A DNA stretch of 32,447 nucleotides from Sulfuricella sp. (GCA_028714955.1 JAQTLK010000016.1:1-32447), one strand, 5' to 3'; positions 1 through 10,723 are shown, counted from the first letter of the stretch. Numbers and translations are program-made. Notes: generated from the sequence alone by a model not told the origin.

Positions 1-73
1 CCTAGCCTTCGGGGTTGCCGTGAACGTCAGCGTGGAAGCGCTTGCAGCAATTCTGAGAAAAGGAAGTTTTTTA

Positions 74-421
74 ATGAAACGATTAGGGATGGGCGCCATT
101 CTGGCTGGTTTGCTGTTTTTGTCCGGCTGCGACTATCTGCCGTTCGGTCTCACGCCGCTAAAGGAGATCGCGGCTTCTCCCGCGCAGTTCGAAGGCAGGG
201 AGGTCAGGGTCAAAGGCAAGGTCAAGGACATTACCAAAGTTCCACTGCTCGACCTCAAGCTATTCGTGCTGGACGATGGCAGCGGCGAGGTGACGGTCGT
301 GGCGCGGGAAAGCTTGCCGGCTGTGAACGAAACCGTTTTGCTCAAGGGTGTCGTCGAAAGCATGGCCATCATGGGCGGCGAGTCGATTGGCGTACATCTC
401 AGGGAAACAAAGCGGCTCTAA
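74..421 (+). CDS. Small OB-fold-like lipoprotein, function unknown
   Basis: A 115-residue protein. The start at 74 is chosen because AGGAAG lies 7 nt upstream and the ORF from there begins with a classic lipoprotein signal: basic MKR, a hydrophobic stretch and the lipobox LSGC with Cys19. Residue +2 after the cysteine is Asp, which in enterobacterial Lol sorting favours retention in the inner membrane (family knowledge, not shown here). The mature part (about residues 30-112) has the alternating hydrophobic pattern of a small OB-fold: EGREVRVKGKVKD, a strand LKLFVLDDGSGEVTVVA, then TVLLKGVVES. Such folds occur in nucleic-acid and small-ligand binding proteins, but I do not recognise a named family. 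It precedes alaS by 341 nt, which contain repeats, so cotranscription is uncertain. A longer reading from position 20 is open but has no better ribosome site. Confidence 0.75.
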   Translation: MKRLGMGAILAGLLFLSGCDYLPFGLTPLKEIAASPAQFEGREVRVKGKVKDITKVPLLDLKLFVLDDGSGEVTVVARESLPAVNETVLLKGVVESMAIMGGESIGVHLRETKRL

Positions 422-680
422 CGGTCATGGTGCAGCGCCGCCCAAAATCATGAAACAGTGCTGCGCCATGAGCGTTTCCCTCACCCCTGCCATCCCTCAC
501 CCCCGGCCCCGGAGGGAGAGGGGGAACGCTCGCCCCTTCTCCCTCCGGGAGAAGGTTGGGATGAGGGAGGGCGCGCCCGCAAGGGGTGTCCCCGCAGGGA
601 TTGGCGGCAAAGCCGCTCAATCCGGCGAGAAGGGGGACGAGGTCTCGCTGCGCGAGTTTTACGTTAAAACAAAGCGGCTC
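405..680. repeat. 14-bp direct repeats bracketing a 248-bp segment
   Basis: AAACAAAGCGGCTC occurs at 405-418, covering the last codons of the lipoprotein gene, and again at 667-680, shortly before alaS. The segment between them begins TAACG and ends CGTTA, a 5-bp inverted match, and holds the palindromic block listed separately. The arrangement looks like a target-site duplication or a slippage duplication around an inserted repeat. No transposase is present. The exact match is seen directly; the insertion reading is inference. Confidence 0.6.
478..575. repeat. REP-like palindromic repeat, copy A
   Basis: This intergenic block is rich in CCCTC/GAGGG motifs. Its core at 535-555 is a perfect hairpin with a 9-bp stem CCTTCTCCC, loop TCC and GGGAGAAGG. 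To its left lies GGAGGGAGAGGGGG, and to its right GGGATGAGGGAGGG. The same CTTCTCCC/GGGAGAAG core with a flanking CTCATCCCC occurs at the other end of the window (32401-32435). Dispersed repeats of this kind are common between genes in Proteobacteria. The rest of the 419-762 gap shows no gene I can support. Confidence 0.7.
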
Positions 681-762
681 CAGGAGCCCGCCGGACAGGA
701 ATTGTGCTGGGCCGGCGCTTCATGCGCGCATTTCAAGGATATTGTGTTTTGGGAAAACAAGA

Positions 763-3384
<2,622 letters not shown>

Positions 3385-3432
3385 TCACTGGGAGGGCAGG
3401 GGTTCAATCGCTCTTGCGCTCCCGCCAATGAG

Positions 3433-4116
3433 TCACGCCAGATTGTGGTGGTTCTCCAGTAGTTTCTGGTAAATCAGGTTCTGCAGCAGGATTGCCTGGC
3501 TGCTATGGAGCCTGAGCAGTTTTACGCCATACTGGAACGCAAAATTTCCTGACGGGTTGTCCTGCAGCGACACGTTCTGGATCAGTGCCGTGGTTTCGAT
3601 GTGGGCGTCATAGTCGTTGGGCTGGATGGCAAAGTGGAAGGAAACATTGATTTCCTCGTCCTTCTTTCCCAGCTCATCTTCGCTGTCGATCAGGATGCCC
3701 GCCGTGCTGATATTGGAAATGGTCGCGTGAATGGCGCTGCTTGCGCCTGCCGGCATGACCCTGACCGGCAGGTTGACCCTGACCCGCTCCGCGTGCCGGA
3801 TCGTCGTGGTGGTGACCGAATCGGGATAGGAAAGATGCAGGTAGCAGAAAGGTTCGCGGCATACGCGTTCGATGGTGGTGTCGAACGAGAAGGTCTCCTT
3901 GCCGGAGAACCCCCGCACGATCAGCTTCTCGCCGTCGCGCATGGGCAGCGGCAGGCTGTCCTCGACGGGCGTGCGCAGCAATACGCTGAGCCCCTTCACA
4001 TACCCCACCAGGGTGGTGAAATACTTCAGGTCGTGGCGGCGTGAAGGAATCTCGACTTGCAGGCGGTCGCCAATACGCAGCTTGAGCTCATCGAATAAAT
4101 CTTCCATGTTTTTCAT
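3433..4116 (-). CDS. YcgR-like PilZ protein (c-di-GMP effector)
   Basis: A 227-residue soluble protein with an N-terminal YcgR-N-like beta domain (about residues 10-105; IGDRLQVEIPSRR, GYVKGLSVLLRTPV, VRGFSGKETFSF) and a C-terminal PilZ domain (about 108-220). The PilZ c-di-GMP signature is complete: RHAER gives RxxxR and NISTAG gives NxSxxG, so it should bind c-di-GMP. Its start codon overlaps the stop of the upstream mscS-type gene in an ATGA arrangement, which suggests translational coupling. A second in-frame ATG lies three codons later. It is clearly paralogous to the PilZ protein at 29397-30302: both share GYVKG, the FSGK segment, YLHL(S/A)YP and a closing NxIYQKLLE. YcgR proteins act as flagellar brakes, but no flagellar gene is nearby, so the target here may be different, for example the channel. 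Confidence 0.85.
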   Translation of the reverse strand: MKNMEDLFDELKLRIGDRLQVEIPSRRHDLKYFTTLVGYVKGLSVLLRTPVEDSLPLPMRDGEKLIVRGFSGKETFSFDTTIERVCREPFCYLHLSYPDSVTTTTIRHAERVRVNLPVRVMPAGASSAIHATISNISTAGILIDSEDELGKKDEEINVSFHFAIQPNDYDAHIETTALIQNVSLQDNPSGNFAFQYGVKLLRLHSSQAILLQNLIYQKLLENHHNLA

Positions 4117-5375
4117 GGCAGAATCCGCACGACGCGTTGCGGATAGGGAATTTCAATCCCTTCCTGCTGGAAGCGCCGCCATATCGCCAGGCTGATTTCC
4201 GAACGCAGGTTCAGCTGGCCTTCTTCCGGGTCGTTGATCCAGGCGCTCAGTTCGAGGTCGATGCCGTTATCACCGAAGTTTTTCAGGAACACCCTGGGTG
4301 GCGGATCCTGCAGCACCCGCGTGTGTTTGGCGGCTTCCTCCCGCATGATTTCCATGGCTTTTTCGAGCGGGCTTTCATAGCTGACCTGCAGCGCGATGCC
4401 TACGCGCAGTTCACGGTTGGTATAGGAGTGGTTCAGCACCGTCGATGCGATCAGGGCCTCGTTGGGGATGATGGCTTCCGTGCCGTCCATGCCCTTGATG
4501 ACCGCATAGCGCGAGGTGATGTTGGTGACCGTGCCGTAACGGTTGTCCACTGTCACCAGGTCGCCGATGCGGATGGAGCGGTCGAGCAGGATGATGAAGC
4601 CGCTGACATAATTGCTGGCGATTTTCTGCAGGCCGAAACCGATGCCCACGCCCAGCGCGCCGCCGAACACGGACAATATGGTGATGTCGATGCCGGCGAG
4701 GGGCAGGGCGACGAGCATGCCGATTAACAGCAGCGCGGCGCGGCTGAATTTTGCCAGCACCACGCGCAGGCTCATGTTCATGTGCTCCGCACGCATCAGG
4801 CGCGCCTCCAGGGCGCTGGCAATCCACAGCGCGGCCAGCATGGTCACGGTCACGGAGAGCAATCCGCTCAGGATCAGCAGCAGGGATATCCGGTTTCTGC
4901 CGACGTGGAAACTTAAATCGTCCAGCATTTGCAGGATTTCCGGCAGGAAGCCGGTGATGTGCAGGGCCACGCCGCTCCAGATCAGGATGGCGATAAAACG
5001 CTCGGAGGTATGCAGCCAGCCGCTCGGGGCAAAGATGTGGCGCAGCGCATACACGGCAAGCCGCACCAGGGCCAGAGAGAGCAGCAGCGGTACGGCGATG
5101 GTGAGCAGGCTGACGTGCTGCCAGTGTTGCAGCACCGCTTTCCCGACCAGTACCAGCAGCAGCGCGGTGAGTGGAAAAACCAGGCGGTTGACGCCGCCCA
5201 TGCCGAGCTTCCAGGCGCCTGCCTGAATCGGTGTCCGGGCGCGGACCAGGCGCATGAACAGCCAGGCCAGCAACAGGCTGGCCAGCAGCACGCCGAGCTG
5301 CCAGCGGATATCGGTCTGTTGCAGGTCGTTGAAGGCGTCGAGCAGGAGATTGCGAATTTCTTGACTGTTTCTCAT
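4113..5375 (-). CDS. MscS-family mechanosensitive channel
   Basis: A 420-residue inner-membrane protein. About six hydrophobic helices precede the pore-lining helix, whose glycine/alanine-rich run FGGALGVGIGFGLQK and following NYVSGFIILLDRSIRIGD are diagnostic of MscS channels. The cytoplasmic beta domain follows (VDNRYGTVTNITSRYAVI, IIPNEALI) and then the alpha/beta vestibule domain up to PQRVVRILP. Such channels release solutes on hypo-osmotic shock; the extended N-terminus (more than three helices) puts it closer to YbdG/YnaI-type homologues than to minimal MscS. Seven nt separate it from the nuclease gene upstream, and it overlaps the PilZ gene downstream by 4 nt. The bases just before the start read CCCCCC with no Shine-Dalgarno, so expression may depend on coupling to the upstream gene. 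Confidence 0.9.
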   Translation of the reverse strand: MRNSQEIRNLLLDAFNDLQQTDIRWQLGVLLASLLLAWLFMRLVRARTPIQAGAWKLGMGGVNRLVFPLTALLLVLVGKAVLQHWQHVSLLTIAVPLLLSLALVRLAVYALRHIFAPSGWLHTSERFIAILIWSGVALHITGFLPEILQMLDDLSFHVGRNRISLLLILSGLLSVTVTMLAALWIASALEARLMRAEHMNMSLRVVLAKFSRAALLLIGMLVALPLAGIDITILSVFGGALGVGIGFGLQKIASNYVSGFIILLDRSIRIGDLVTVDNRYGTVTNITSRYAVIKGMDGTEAIIPNEALIASTVLNHSYTNRELRVGIALQVSYESPLEKAMEIMREEAAKHTRVLQDPPPRVFLKNFGDNGIDLELSAWINDPEEGQLNLRSEISLAIWRRFQQEGIEIPYPQRVVRILP

Positions 5376-5382
5376 GGGGGGT

Positions 5383-5955
5383 TTAACGCTCTGCCTGGTA
5401 TGCCCTGGCGTGGGCGCGATGCCGCTGCCAGTTGGCGAGATAGGCCTGGGTCAGTTGCGGGTTGCCGCGAAACAACAGCAGGTTCTCGGCGTTTTTATAC
5501 TGGGCGGCCTGGGTGAAATTGAATGAGCCGGTAATGACCGCCGACTGATGCGTGCCCGCATCGATCACCATGATTTTGTTATGGGCGCTGTCGTGGGAGT
5601 CGTCCAGGAAAATGGGCACTCCGGCGGCAGCGATGCCTGGTATCAGGCCGCGCTCCATCCTGCGTACCTGTTCGCCGTCGGCGATCACTTGCACGTCCAC
5701 CCCGCGTTGCCGGGCATCAATCAGGGCGTGCGCGATCTTGCGGTGGGTGAAGCTGTAGGCCTGCACCAGGATCTGTTTTCTTGCGCCACGAATGGCTTGA
5801 ATGACCAGGGCGCCGGCATCGTCCTCCGGCGAGAAGGCGAGCTCGATGGTGCCGCTGGCGGTGATGGTTTGGGGCGCCCGTAAGCTGAACGGGGATTCGA
5901 AGGCGGATGCGCTGCCGCAGAGAAGGAATAGAAGCCAGAGAAAGGTTTTTTTCAT
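5383..5955 (-). CDS. Exported phospholipase-D-like nuclease (single HKD)
   Basis: A 190-residue protein starting MKKTFLWLLFLLCGSASA, a good Sec signal peptide with cleavage expected after ASA (about residue 18), so it is periplasmic or secreted. The mature part is one phospholipase-D-like unit with a single catalytic HKD motif, His125-x-Lys127-x4-Asp132, followed by GSFNFT(Q)A. Small single-HKD proteins such as Nuc/EDTA-resistant endonuclease act as homodimers that build one active site from two motifs and cleave nucleic acids or phosphodiesters. The start at 5955 is preferred over the upstream ATG at 5991 because it begins exactly at the signal peptide. A TACAAT box lies at 5965-5970 on the minus strand, very close to the start. 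The gene is followed closely by the channel and PilZ genes, forming a probable three-gene unit. Confidence 0.85.
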   Translation of the reverse strand: MKKTFLWLLFLLCGSASAFESPFSLRAPQTITASGTIELAFSPEDDAGALVIQAIRGARKQILVQAYSFTHRKIAHALIDARQRGVDVQVIADGEQVRRMERGLIPGIAAAGVPIFLDDSHDSAHNKIMVIDAGTHQSAVITGSFNFTQAAQYKNAENLLLFRGNPQLTQAYLANWQRHRAHARAYQAER

Positions 5956-6058
5956 GAGGCTTCTATTGTATTGCAAGCCCGGATGTTTCATAAATTCGCG
6001 TAAGGAAGGGGATGGTTTGTTTGCGTCCGGGCAAATTTTCTCGAGGGCTATGCCGGCA

Positions 6059-7255
6059 TCAGCGAATGGCGCCGCGCAGGCTTTCGTGCGTGACGATTTC
6101 CCCTTTGCGTATCAGTTCCCGCGCGGCATCGAGCTTGTCCCAGACGTTGCACATCATCACCCCGCGCACGCGGCCTTCGCGCAGGTAATAAATCACCCCG
6201 GTGTGGTTTTCCTTTTGCCAGTCGGCGAAGGTTTCCAGGCTGGTGTCCACTTCGCCGGTTGCCTCATAGCCGAACTCGAACAGGTCGGAAAAGAAGTACG
6301 GCTGGTAGGTAAAGGCTTCGTGCGCACCGGCCATGTTCGAACCGGCCCAGCGCCCCTGCGCCAACGCATTGTCCCAATGTTCGATGCGCATGCTTTTGCC
6401 CAGCGCGCGATAGGGGAAAAAGGCGTTGTCGCCGGCTGCGTAGATGTCCGCATGGGAAGTTTCGAGATACTCGTCGACCACGATGCCGTTGCCCACTTCC
6501 AGCCCGGCATCCCGGGCGATGCCGATATTGGGGTCGACACCGATGCCGACGATCAGCAGGTCGGATTCGATGCTTTTCCCGCTCACCGTCTCGGTGCGGA
6601 ATTTTCCGCCGCTCCTGCTGATGGAGGCGGGCGAGTCGGAATGGATCACGCGGATGCCGCGTGCCTGGAAATGGCTCTGGACCGCCATGCCAAGAGACTC
6701 CGGAAATACTCGCCGGCAAAGCGTGGCGGAGGGAAAGATCATGGTGACTTCAAGGTTGAGGTTGAGCGCGGCGGCAAGTTCCGAGCCGATGAACCCGCCG
6801 CCGATGATCAGTGCGGATCTGCCTGCTTTCGCGTCGTCGTGCATGCGCAGGTAATCATCGAGCGTGCGGAAGTGGCAGATGCCTTCCAGGTCGCCGCCGG
6901 GAATGCCGATCCGGCGCGGCGAAGTGCCGGTTGCCAGCAGCAGTTTGCCGAAGGAGAAGCGCTTGCCGCTTGCGGTGGCGACGGTTTTTTCCTGCGGGTC
7001 GAGTTTCTCCACCTTTTCACCCAGCAGCATCTCCACCCCGGAAGCGTCGTAAAAATGCGGGTCATGCAGGAAAATTTCTTCCACCCGCGTTTTGCCGAAC
7101 CAGAGTTTCTTGGAAAGGGGCGGGCGGTCGTAAGGTGGATGGGTTTCCTCGCCGAGCAGAAGAATGCTTCCCTTGTCATCGCGCGTCCTGATGCCCTCGA
7201 TGGCCGAGGCGCCAGCCAGTCCGCCGCCCACGATCACGTAATCGAACTTGTTCAT
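6059..7255 (-). CDS. FAD/NAD(P)-dependent ferredoxin reductase-type oxidoreductase
   Basis: A 398-residue enzyme. The start at 7255 is set by AGGAGG about 7 nt upstream and gives MNKFDYVIVGGGLAG, the FAD-binding Rossmann motif at residues 6-13. Family features follow: PPYDRPPLSK(K)LW typical of rubredoxin/ferredoxin reductases and AIF, a second Rossmann motif IIGGGFIGSE for NAD(P)H near residue 150, and the second FAD-contact motif AAGDNAFF. The C-terminal domain (about 310-398) is the small reductase-type dimer domain. The reaction is presumably electron transfer from NAD(P)H to a small redox protein, but no ferredoxin, rubredoxin or oxygenase lies nearby, so the partner is unknown. It has no signal peptide and should be cytoplasmic. 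It is separated from the nuclease gene by about 100 nt and is probably its own transcript. Confidence 0.88.
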   Translation of the reverse strand: MNKFDYVIVGGGLAGASAIEGIRTRDDKGSILLLGEETHPPYDRPPLSKKLWFGKTRVEEIFLHDPHFYDASGVEMLLGEKVEKLDPQEKTVATASGKRFSFGKLLLATGTSPRRIGIPGGDLEGICHFRTLDDYLRMHDDAKAGRSALIIGGGFIGSELAAALNLNLEVTMIFPSATLCRRVFPESLGMAVQSHFQARGIRVIHSDSPASISRSGGKFRTETVSGKSIESDLLIVGIGVDPNIGIARDAGLEVGNGIVVDEYLETSHADIYAAGDNAFFPYRALGKSMRIEHWDNALAQGRWAGSNMAGAHEAFTYQPYFFSDLFEFGYEATGEVDTSLETFADWQKENHTGVIYYLREGRVRGVMMCNVWDKLDAARELIRKGEIVTHESLRGAIR

Positions 7256-7303
7256 GGATTTCCCTCCTGTGACATGGTTCATGTTTTCTGTGGGGCAAGG
7301 ATG

Positions 7304-7439
7304 ATCCTAGGAGCCTGTCGGACTTGAGAGGTCAGCAAAACATAACCCATTAATATAAAATGATATTTCTCAGCAAACAAAAATGCGATACTTACTGGAA
7401 TCAATGGGTTAGGTGCTAAGTCCGACAGGCTCCTAGGAT
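7304..7439. mobile_element. MITE-like element, short form (136 bp)
   Basis: Perfect 22-bp terminal inverted repeats lie at 7304-7325 and 7418-7439, each containing AGGAGCCTGTCGGACTT or its complement. A second nested inverted repeat, TAACCCATT/AATGGGTTA, lies at 7343-7351 and 7403-7411. The interior is AT-rich and carries no ORF. The same terminal repeat bounds the larger element inside the FHA gene at 17871-18078, which shows the ends define a mobile family with variable middles. CTAG stands on both sides of the GAGCC...GGCTC core and could be part of the ends or a 4-bp target duplication. The remainder of the 7256-7606 gap shows only a possible lon promoter. Confidence 0.8.
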
Positions 7440-7541
7440 AATCCGTGTTCAAATTGCCCGACATGAATTGCAGCCTCTATATCGTGCACGGAAACCGGGT
7501 GGCATTCAACCCATGACGGGAAGTGGTTTTTACGCTATGGA

Positions 7542-7569
7542 CTTGAATTGCAAAACCTTCGCCACAAAG
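7542..7569 (+). promoter_or_regulatory. Possible heat-shock-type promoter upstream of lon
   Basis: CTTGAAT at 7542-7548 matches the sigma-32 -35 consensus CTTGAAA at six of seven positions. It is followed, after 13 nt, by CCACAAAG, a poor match to CCCCATNT. lon is a heat-shock gene in many Proteobacteria, so the location is right, but the -10 match is weak and this is only a candidate. Confidence 0.25.
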
Positions 7570-7606
7570 TCTGCAAGGTAAGAATAACATAGATTCGAGG
7601 TTGAAC

Positions 7607-10015
7607 ATGTCTGATGAAACAGAAGCGAACGAAGCAATCGAGGGCGAAGTGATTGAGCCCGGCGGCTCTTCCGGACTGGCCCTGGCAGTACAGGCGCTGC
7701 CCGAGACCCTTTACCTCCTGCCGCTCAGCGAACGCCCCTTCTTCCCCGCGCAGACCTTGCCGTTGCTGATGAACATGGAGCCATGGCTGGAAACCGTCGA
7801 GAAAATCGGCGAAACCGGGCAGAAAATGGTGGGGCTGGTGATGGTGCGGCCGAGCAGCGCCGACGATGTCAAACCGCAGGATTTCTACACCACCGGTACC
7901 GTGGTGCGCATGCATCATCCGGTGCGCTCCGAGGGCAAGATCCAGTTCATCGCGGAAGGGCAGAAGCGTTTCCGCATCGTCAAATGGCTGTCCGGCAAGG
8001 CGCCTTACCTGGTGCAGGTCGAGTATCCCAATGACAACCGCGGCGCCAATACGGACGAGGTGAAGGCCTATGCCATGGCGATCATCAATTCGATCAAGGA
8101 ACTGCTGCCGCTCAACCCTCTTTACAGCGAAGAGCTGAAGTTCTTCCTCAACCGATTCAGCCCCAACGAACCCTCGCTGCTGACCGATTTCGCCGCTTCG
8201 CTCACCACTGCCCCCAAGGAAAAACTGCAGGACGTGCTGGAATCGCTGAACCTGCGCCGGCGCATGGAAAAAGTGCTGGTGCTGATCAAGAAGGAGCTCG
8301 ATGTCGCGCGCCTGCAGTCGCAGATTCGCGAGCAGGTCGACGAGAAGATGAGCAAGCATCAGCGCGAGTTCTTCCTGCGCGAGCAGCTCAAGGCCATCCA
8401 GAAGGAACTCGGCCTGGCCAAGGATGACAAAACCGCCGAGATCGAGCGCTTCCACGAACGCCTGGCCAAGCTCAAGTTGACCGAGGCAGCGCAGCAGCGC
8501 GTGGACGATGAGATGCAGAAGCTGTCCATGCTCGAAACCGGCTCGCCGGAATACGCGGTGACGCGCAACTACCTCGACTGGCTGACCCAGTTGCCGTGGG
8601 GCAAGTATTCGAAGGACAAGCTCGACCTCAAGCGCGCGCGCAAGATTCTCGACCGCGACCACGACGGTCTGGAAGACGTGAAGGAACGCATCATCGAATT
8701 CCTCGCGGTGGGCGCGCACAAGGGTGAAATCGCCGGCTCCATCGTCCTGCTGGTCGGCCCCCCGGGGGTGGGCAAGACTTCCATCGGGCGTTCCATCGCC
8801 GACGCATTGGGGCGCGAGTTTTATCGCTTCTCCCTCGGGGGCATGCGCGACGAGGCGGAAATCAAGGGACACCGCCGTACCTACATCGGTGCCATGCCGG
8901 GCAAGTTCGTGCAGGCGATCAAGGAATGCGGCGTGGCCAATCCTGTCATCATGCTCGACGAAGTGGACAAGATCGGCGCTTCCTACCAGGGCGATCCGGC
9001 TTCATCCCTGCTGGAAGTGCTGGATCCGGAGCAGAACAGCGATTTTCTCGACCATTACCTCGACGTGCGCTTCGATTTATCCAAGGTCTTGTTCGTGTGT
9101 ACCGCCAACCAGCTCGACACCATTCCGGGGCCGCTGCTCGACCGCATGGAAGTGATCCGTCTGGCGGGCTACATCACTTCCGAGAAAGTCACCATCGCCA
9201 GACATCATCTGTGGCCCAAGCAGCTCGAAAAGGCCGGCATGAAACGCGGCGAGCTCGCCATCAGCGATGCCGCCTTGAAATATGTCGTCGAAGGCTATGC
9301 CCGCGAGGCCGGGGTGCGCAACCTGGAGAAGCAGCTTGGCCGGCTGGTGCGCAAATCGGTCGTCAAGCTGATGAACGGCGAGCAGGGGCCGGTACGTCTC
9401 GGCGTGGAACAGGTGGAAACCTATCTCGGCAAGCCGCTGTTTACCCGTGAAAAACCCCTCAGCGGGCTGGGCGTGGTCACCGGCCTGGCTTGGACCGCCA
9501 TGGGCGGCGTGACGCTCTCGATCGAGGCGACAAGGGTCCACACCCGCAACCGCGGTTTCAAGCTCACCGGCCAGCTGGGCGACGTGATGAAGGAGTCGGC
9601 CGAGATCGCCTATAGCTACGTCACCTCGCATCTCAAGGAATTCAAGGGCGACCTGAAGTTCTTCGACGAGGCGTTCGTGCACCTGCACCTGCCGGAAGGC
9701 GCGACGCCCAAGGACGGTCCGAGCGCCGGCATCACCATGGCGACGGCGCTGCTGTCGCTGGCGCGCAACCAGAAAGTCGCCCGCCCGCTGGCCATGACCG
9801 GCGAGCTGACCCTGACCGGGGAGGTGCTGGCCATCGGCGGGGTGCGCGAGAAAGTCATCGCCGCGCGGCGCATCAAGATCATGGAGCTGATCATGCCCGA
9901 AGCCAACCGGCGCGATTTCGACGAACTGCCGGCGCATATCCGGGAGGGGGTGAAAGTGCACTTCGCCCGTCATTTCAGGGATGTGGTGAAAGTGGTGTTC
10001 GCGGAGAAAAGCTGA
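7607..10015 (+). CDS. lon: ATP-dependent protease Lon (LonA type)
   Basis: An 802-residue soluble AAA+ serine protease that degrades damaged and regulatory proteins as a hexamer. The start at 7607 has GAGG 6 nt upstream; a TTG two codons earlier is less likely. Order of domains: an acidic N-terminal tail of about 30 residues, the LON substrate-binding domain (about 35-230), a coiled-coil region (about 230-330), and the AAA+ module with Walker A GPPGVGKT (384-391) and Walker B VIMLDEVDK (Asp451-Glu452). The C-terminal protease domain has the catalytic dyad Ser706 (PKDGPSAG) and Lys749, 43 residues apart as in E. coli Lon. The gene is intact and of usual length. msrA starts 11 nt after its stop, so both are probably cotranscribed as a protein-quality unit. 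Confidence 0.96.
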   Translation: MSDETEANEAIEGEVIEPGGSSGLALAVQALPETLYLLPLSERPFFPAQTLPLLMNMEPWLETVEKIGETGQKMVGLVMVRPSSADDVKPQDFYTTGTVVRMHHPVRSEGKIQFIAEGQKRFRIVKWLSGKAPYLVQVEYPNDNRGANTDEVKAYAMAIINSIKELLPLNPLYSEELKFFLNRFSPNEPSLLTDFAASLTTAPKEKLQDVLESLNLRRRMEKVLVLIKKELDVARLQSQIREQVDEKMSKHQREFFLREQLKAIQKELGLAKDDKTAEIERFHERLAKLKLTEAAQQRVDDEMQKLSMLETGSPEYAVTRNYLDWLTQLPWGKYSKDKLDLKRARKILDRDHDGLEDVKERIIEFLAVGAHKGEIAGSIVLLVGPPGVGKTSIGRSIADALGREFYRFSLGGMRDEAEIKGHRRTYIGAMPGKFVQAIKECGVANPVIMLDEVDKIGASYQGDPASSLLEVLDPEQNSDFLDHYLDVRFDLSKVLFVCTANQLDTIPGPLLDRMEVIRLAGYITSEKVTIARHHLWPKQLEKAGMKRGELAISDAALKYVVEGYAREAGVRNLEKQLGRLVRKSVVKLMNGEQGPVRLGVEQVETYLGKPLFTREKPLSGLGVVTGLAWTAMGGVTLSIEATRVHTRNRGFKLTGQLGDVMKESAEIAYSYVTSHLKEFKGDLKFFDEAFVHLHLPEGATPKDGPSAGITMATALLSLARNQKVARPLAMTGELTLTGEVLAIGGVREKVIAARRIKIMELIMPEANRRDFDELPAHIREGVKVHFARHFRDVVKVVFAEKS

Positions 10016-10026
10016 AGAGGCGCGGC

Positions 10027-10566
10027 ATGGACCCTGAACGCGAAATCGCCACCCTGGGCGGCGGCTGTTTCTGGTGCCTCGAAGCGGCGCTGGGCGAACT
10101 GGCTGGCGTTGAACAGGTGCTTCCCGGCTATAGCGGCGGGCACCTGGAGAATCCCGCTTATGATGCGGTGTGCAGCGGCACGACTGGCCATGCCGAAGTG
10201 GTGCGCATCAGTTTCGACCCGGGTCGTATTTCATACCGCGAAATTCTGGCCGCCTTCTTCGTCATCCACGACCCCACCACCTTGAACCGCCAGGGCAACG
10301 ATGTCGGCAGCCAGTACCGCTCGGTCATTTTCTACCATTCGCCGGAACAGAAGGCCGCGGCGGAAAAAATGATCGCCGAACTTGCGGCCGAGAATGTCTG
10401 GACGCGGCCCATCGTCACGGAGCTTGTCGCTGCCGCGGCGTTTTATCCGGCCGAGGACTACCATCGCGATTATTACAAACTTCACGCCCGGCAGCCTTAT
10501 TGCCAGGTCGTGGTGGCACCCAAGGTGGCCAAGCTGCGCGCCAGATTCCCTGCCCAACTGAAATAA
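10027..10566 (+). CDS. msrA: Peptide-methionine (S)-S-oxide reductase MsrA
   Basis: A 179-residue cytoplasmic enzyme that reduces methionine-S-sulfoxide in proteins and free methionine. The catalytic motif GCFWC is at residues 13-17 with nucleophile Cys14. Other family segments are GYSGGH, GHAEVV, FFVIHDPTTLNRQGNDVGSQYRS (split over residues 77-100) and AEDYHRDYY. Cys17 or Cys159 could serve in recycling. The gene lies 11 nt behind lon, so repair of oxidised methionine and removal of damaged proteins share a transcript. No msrB is in the window. The usual length is about 170-210, so it is complete. Confidence 0.97.
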   Translation: MDPEREIATLGGGCFWCLEAALGELAGVEQVLPGYSGGHLENPAYDAVCSGTTGHAEVVRISFDPGRISYREILAAFFVIHDPTTLNRQGNDVGSQYRSVIFYHSPEQKAAAEKMIAELAAENVWTRPIVTELVAAAAFYPAEDYHRDYYKLHARQPYCQVVVAPKVAKLRARFPAQLK

Positions 10567-10597
10567 CGCGGAAGCCATGGCAATTCGCCTGGCAGAT

Positions 10598-10643
10598 GAT
10601 CCGATATGGTGCACAAGAGTCATGCCAAGCACTCAAAAGGTGC
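10598..10643 (+). promoter_or_regulatory. NtrC-type operator (one strong, one weak site)
   Basis: GCACTCAAAAGGTGC at 10629-10643 fits the NtrC dyad GCAC-N7-GTGC exactly. A second half-conserved site at 10598-10612 ends in TGGTGC and has a degenerate left half. The two centres are 31 bp apart, close to three helical turns, which suits cooperative binding of NtrC dimers. They lie about 66-110 bp upstream of the -24/-12 promoter that serves the ammonium transporter. The matches are seen directly; the regulator is inferred. Confidence 0.6.
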
Positions 10644-10707
10644 ATGAATCCATGTCTGGCGCTCTTCGACAATCTGAATTATTATATGAAACAATGACAT
10701 AAAAATA

Positions 10708-10723
10708 TGGAATAGAACTTGCT
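10708..10723 (+). promoter_or_regulatory. Sigma-54 (-24/-12) promoter of amt
   Basis: TGGAATAGAACTTGCT matches the RpoN consensus TGGCACG-N4-TTGCW: GG at 10709-10710 and GC at 10721-10722 have the exact required spacing, and the TTGCT block is complete. Transcription would start near 10734, leaving a leader of about 27 nt before the amt start at 10761. With the NtrC-type dyad upstream this gives a nitrogen-limitation control unit, as known for ammonium transporter genes. Confidence 0.7.

Noticed and set aside
1-73. Tail of an upstream gene
   Set aside because: No frame with recognisable protein signal reaches a stop here; too short to judge.
5977-6030. Inverted repeat GCCCGGATG...CGTCCGGGC as terminator of the oxidoreductase gene
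   Set aside because: The 36-nt loop, one mismatch and lack of a T-run make it unconvincing.
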